Shown here: positions 61,608 to 64,000 of the stretch, piece by piece | Layout: each line of letters starts with the position of its first letter | Position numbering within the stretch: the stretch's first letter is position 1 | NCBI GenBank assembly: GCA_030142905.1 | Contig: JASJOG010000051.1 | Span: 124,001-188,000 of the forward strand | Direction of reading: 5' to 3' | From: Heliopora coerulea | Taxonomy: Eukaryota; Cnidaria; Anthozoa; Scleralcyonacea; Helioporidae | Length of the DNA stretch: 64,000 nucleotides | Program-made: the position numbers and the translations under genes | Notes under the pieces: model-generated | Seen by the model: the letters and a program-made list of their open reading frames with translations, nothing else | Told to the model about the DNA's origin: nothing | Database searches by the model: none

Positions 61608-62626
61608 TAATACCCGCTGCTGACTGTAACTAAGGGGTAAATTTCCCCTTCAGTTTTATTTATGATCTCTATGTTCGCGAGTGCAGTCCAGAATGCAGAC
61701 CTAGGCCCCGGTCAATGACTTTGTTGTACTTTCCTAGACTATAAAAGAGAAATCCATGCAACAACTTGGCTTCCAAGGCACTCAGTGTAAGGTGGACGAT
61801 ATCTTAGAAATCACCAGGCAAGGCATTGAGAAGGAACTCGGCGATCTTAAGCACACGAAAGCTGGTACAGCGGCAAGAATGGCAGCCAAGGATACCTATG
61901 AGGCCAATCGCCGAGAGAAAGACGCTGCCGCAAATGCCAGTATTATGAAAGTAGTCAGTAGGACAAAGTCTAAGGAAGGCAAACTAGGGAAGTTCATGAA
62001 GAAATGTGCTAAAATCTACAAGCAACCTTCCAAGGTAGGGGACTTTGGTGTCCAATAGTAGTTGACCACGCACTGCTTCATTTCATATCTATAAAGGTAT
62101 AAACCAATGAATGAGTGGAATGAGTGAATGGAATGGAATGAATGGAATGGAATGAATGGAATGGAATGAATGGAATGGAATGAATAAAATGGAATGAATA
62201 GAATGGAATGAATGCAATGAATGCAATGAATGGAATGAATGCAATGAATGAATGCAATGAATGAATGCAATGAATGGAACGAATTCAATGAATGGAATGA
62301 ATGGAATGAATGAACGAATGAATGAATGAATAAATGAATGAATGAAACAAATACGGATGAAACGAATAAAGCAAATAAAATGTATGAGCAGAATGAAACA
62401 AACAAACGAAACGAACGAACGATCTTGCGGAGAAGACAGTCCAGGGGTTATTGGATATAACAGAATGACAATCACAAGACAAAAAACCGCACGTTTGACA
62501 GCAAATGCACCTGGGTGAGCTTGGTGACTGGAAATATCATTAAGATCCCGGTACTAAATCAGGGTCACTGACCCAGTTCTCAACCAGATAACTAATTCTC
62601 TCATCTATTTCCAGAAATTAAAATAA
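55786..62626 (+). CDS. TSSK-like serine/threonine protein kinase
   Basis: Seven exons: 55786-56064, 56785-57025, 57613-57861, 59530-59760, 59922-60127, 61738-62034, 62615-62626; total 1,515 nt, 504 residues plus stop, all phases agreeing. Kinase landmarks: GEGAYAKVKLA (Gly loop), VAIKVINKR (Lys), LYEVLETQTKVFLIMEF, VVHRDIKCENILLD (catalytic loop), DFGFAT, ETFCGSFAYACPQIL, ADVWSIGVVLYALF and RLMLDPDEKTRIT. HRDxKCEN with DFGFA and FCGSxAYA is the signature of testis-specific serine kinases within the CAMK group. The APE motif reads CPQ, so the usual Glu is replaced. An extension of over 200 residues follows the catalytic domain, rich in Lys/Arg/Ser (KERRKSSL, RRRQS, ARRQSWTP), with possible basophilic phosphosites. 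TSSKs act in sperm development in animals; that role here is inferred. Confidence 0.9.
56065..56784. other. Intron 1 of the kinase gene
   Basis: No exon. Contains two degenerate GTAGAATCATCTGGCG/GTAAAACAGTCTG units of the repeat also seen at 26.4 and 27.1 kb. Confidence 0.5.
57045..57206. repeat. (GTT/GCT)n trinucleotide repeat in kinase intron 2
   Basis: About 160 bp of GTT, GCT and ATT triplets starting 19 nt after the donor at 57026. It creates long low-complexity open frames on both strands (poly-Val/Ala, poly-Asn) that are not coding. Confidence 0.9.
58965..59316. mobile_element. MITE family M1, copy 2 (inverted)
   Basis: Opposite-orientation copy of 50025-50374 with the same terminal CTACGACGTCAACTTGAACG. 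Lies in intron 3 of the kinase gene. The rest of the intron (57862-59529) shows no exon; the open frame at 58006-58320 has no recognisable domain. Confidence 0.65.
60876..61370 (+). mobile_element. LINE 3' end fragment in kinase intron 5
   Basis: Plus-strand translation has INQIHDHNTRQCQYDF and, after a stop, KTFGYRGALVWNNLSPEIKN, the typical C-terminal tail of CR1/L2-like reverse transcriptases, then a short 3' UTR ending around AATAAAGTCAGATG. 5'-truncated, with a nonsense codon. Confidence 0.75.
61567..61612. repeat. (GATAAT)n/(AAT)n microsatellite
   Basis: GATAAT units grading into AAT, in intron 5 of the kinase gene. Confidence 0.9.
62105..62345. repeat. (GAATG)n satellite-like array in kinase intron 6
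   Basis: About 240 bp of GAATG/GAATGGAATGAATG units, resembling GGAAT-type satellite, starting 70 nt past the donor at 62035. It generates His/Phe/Ser-rich open frames on the minus strand that are not coding. Confidence 0.9.
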
Positions 62627-63797
62627 TGTGGTTTCAAAGAAGCGGCAACCCCCGTATTCACAGACAGCAAAGGCCGTCTAGTATATGGAAGCCGAAGAAA
62701 AAATAAAGAAATGGAAGGTTATCACAACCATGCAGAAATTGCCATATGATACAAGATCGGTATAATAAACAGAATATTTATAACATAACTTTATGAGATG
62801 TAATCAAAAATTGAAAAATGAAGTCCTTAACTCTTAAAGTATATATTCTACCTACTGTGTCTATTGTCACAAACAGCGCGAACCCTAAAGTTTGTTTACA
62901 CAAGCGATTATTGCTGCGATTTGGACCGCAATTTTGCAGCAGGCTTTATCGCCAAAGTTGGCTAGACAAATTGCTGTACCTCCTTTACACCCAGCAAAAA
63001 TCCCAGATGTTTAGCCTAGTAAAATTAATACTCGTCTTTACCTCAGATTTACGACCAAAATTAGAATCTCCCGTAACGAATTTGTTTCGGTATTGTAACG
63101 TTTAAGAACAAATCCAGTTAAAATAAAAATGTAGGAAAACATAGCTCAAACATGTCGAGTGATGCCGAATGAATTCCATGTCTTTGTTAAAATCCGCAAC
63201 ATATCCAAGATGTTCAATCCGCTTTCTCTTTTCTTAAGGCAACGTGTTCCATCCACCGATGTTCGTAATTTCTTCCCATGTTGTAGTATATACTACCATC
63301 AATTTCACTGCAACTTGGGCGTCCGCCATTATTGTAGCGACGACTTGGGCCGCAATTTTTGCGCCCATTTCATCGACGATATCATCAACCGAGCAGAAAA
63401 AAAAACGGTTTTCATGTTTCCTTTATGGAGTTTTCAATTTCTGACAAACCCGTGTTGTTTATTCTTTCAGGTTATGACGAGAATCCATTAGGTGTCGGAT
63501 AAAACTAAATTTAGGTTTTGACCTAAAAAAAGTTCGTTTACACATGCGATTTTGTACCTTGCGATTCACTTCTTGGAGTATGGGTTGAACTAACGAGAGC
63601 ATCGAGATCAAACTGGAGCGAATCATACGCAGATATCTTGTCGCAAAAACTGTCACGGGCTTATTTGCATACACCAGGATGATGATAGTAACGTGCAAAA
63701 TCGCACGTGTAAACGGGCCTTAAGGCTCCGATTTAGTAAGTTACAATACGGAGGACACTTACCATCGACCAAAATCCCATATAAGCTTGACTAATTA
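62627..63797. other. Intergenic region between kinase and EEF2K
   Basis: Kinase 3' UTR then non-coding sequence. AATAAA-like signals near 62703 and 62764. At 63535-63725 (and degenerate at 62885-62960 and 62430-62500) is a repeat containing CACATGCGATTTTG...AAATCGCACGTG, also found at 25.4 and 49.8 kb. Kinase and EEF2K converge here. Confidence 0.55.
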
Positions 63798-64000
63798 TTA
63801 TTCAAGTTGAGCCCAAACTTCCTCTGCAAGTGCGAAATATTTGTTCGCCAGTTTTCCTTTCATGTCGGTCACCGCCTGTTCTGCTGCGCAAGTGTACATT
63901 TCACCGGACGTCTGAAGATCCTTCTCTATCCCATAGCCTCCTTCGCTGTACATTTCAGCTATTCGTGCGTAAAGTTTATGGAACGGTTCTGACGTAAAAG
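63798..64000 (-). CDS. EEF2K: Eukaryotic elongation factor 2 kinase, C-terminal end (partial)
   Basis: Minus frame of 67 codons running in from the right edge to TAA at 63798-63800. It ends in ...GEMYTCAAEQAVTDMKGKLA and NKYFALAEEVWAQLE, which matches the distinctive extreme C-terminus of eEF2 kinase (SEL1-like helical repeats, then the tail needed for eEF2 phosphorylation). The preceding AEMYSEGGYGIEKDLQ is a SEL1-type repeat. eEF2K is an alpha-kinase that slows translation elongation. The catalytic part lies outside the window. Confidence 0.87.
   Translation of the reverse strand, partial: FTSEPFHKLYARIAEMYSEGGYGIEKDLQTSGEMYTCAAEQAVTDMKGKLANKYFALAEEVWAQLE

Noticed and set aside
62016..62482. 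Minus-strand frames rich in His, Phe, Ser and Ile (about 129 codons)
   Set aside because: Produced by the (GAATG)n satellite in intron 6; no domain, and it lies between splice sites of the kinase gene.

Overview
This window is nuclear DNA from an invertebrate animal, most likely a cnidarian (stony coral or sea anemone). The basis is AT-rich DNA, compact phase-conserved introns, duplicated TRAF-type genes, abundant Penelope-like elements (PLEs) with GIY-YIG endonucleases and hammerhead ribozymes, CR1/L2-like LINE remnants, pogo-like MITEs and tRNA-derived repeats. The species cannot be named from the sequence alone. There are no bacterial features. Most long open frames are accidental; real coding sequence sits in short exons, which I assembled from splice signals, exon phase and paralogue comparison.

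Region 1 (about 4.3-25 kb): TRAF gene 1 runs on the + strand as RING exons, zf-TRAF exons, a huge intron (7.56-13.93 kb) stuffed with PLEs, an exon that starts the coiled coil, a tandem array of 45-nt coiled-coil microexons (14.8-17.4 kb), and an intact MATH exon (18.586-19.038 kb). Behind it lie a LINE copy, three stray microexons and a MATH pseudogene. Region 2 (28.7-43.9 kb): TRAF gene 2 is a paralogue with the same exon lengths and phases and a second, larger microexon array (37.2-40.5 kb). Its MATH exon is broken by a copy of the same LINE. Region 3 (44-48.5 kb): a PLE cluster, including one element with 507-bp inverted arms. Region 4 (48.5-52.2 kb): duplicated TRAF 3' flank, a last MATH remnant, and MITEs.

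Region 5 (52.2-64 kb) is a more ordinary gene neighbourhood. MRPL58/ICT1 (mitochondrial peptidyl-tRNA hydrolase, GGQ motif, - strand, six exons) is head-to-head with a testis-specific-type (TSSK-like) serine/threonine kinase (+ strand, seven exons, 504 codons), their ATGs separated by 279 bp. The last exon of eEF2 kinase enters on the - strand at the right edge.

The most unusual feature is the pair of coiled-coil microexon arrays. Each unit is about 178 bp and carries one phase-0, 45-nt exon with its own splice sites, encoding a 15-residue segment such as HEKDIHELKQTILAE. Any number of copies could be spliced in without a frame change between the zf-TRAF and MATH domains. Array 2 has a 1,243-bp, seven-unit higher-order repeat. 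One sequence class of unit is inactivated in both arrays by different lesions. A second theme is a set of hammerhead ribozymes at PLE ends, next to a conserved CTCTAC...GGTATTGAGC box and (TA)n tracts.
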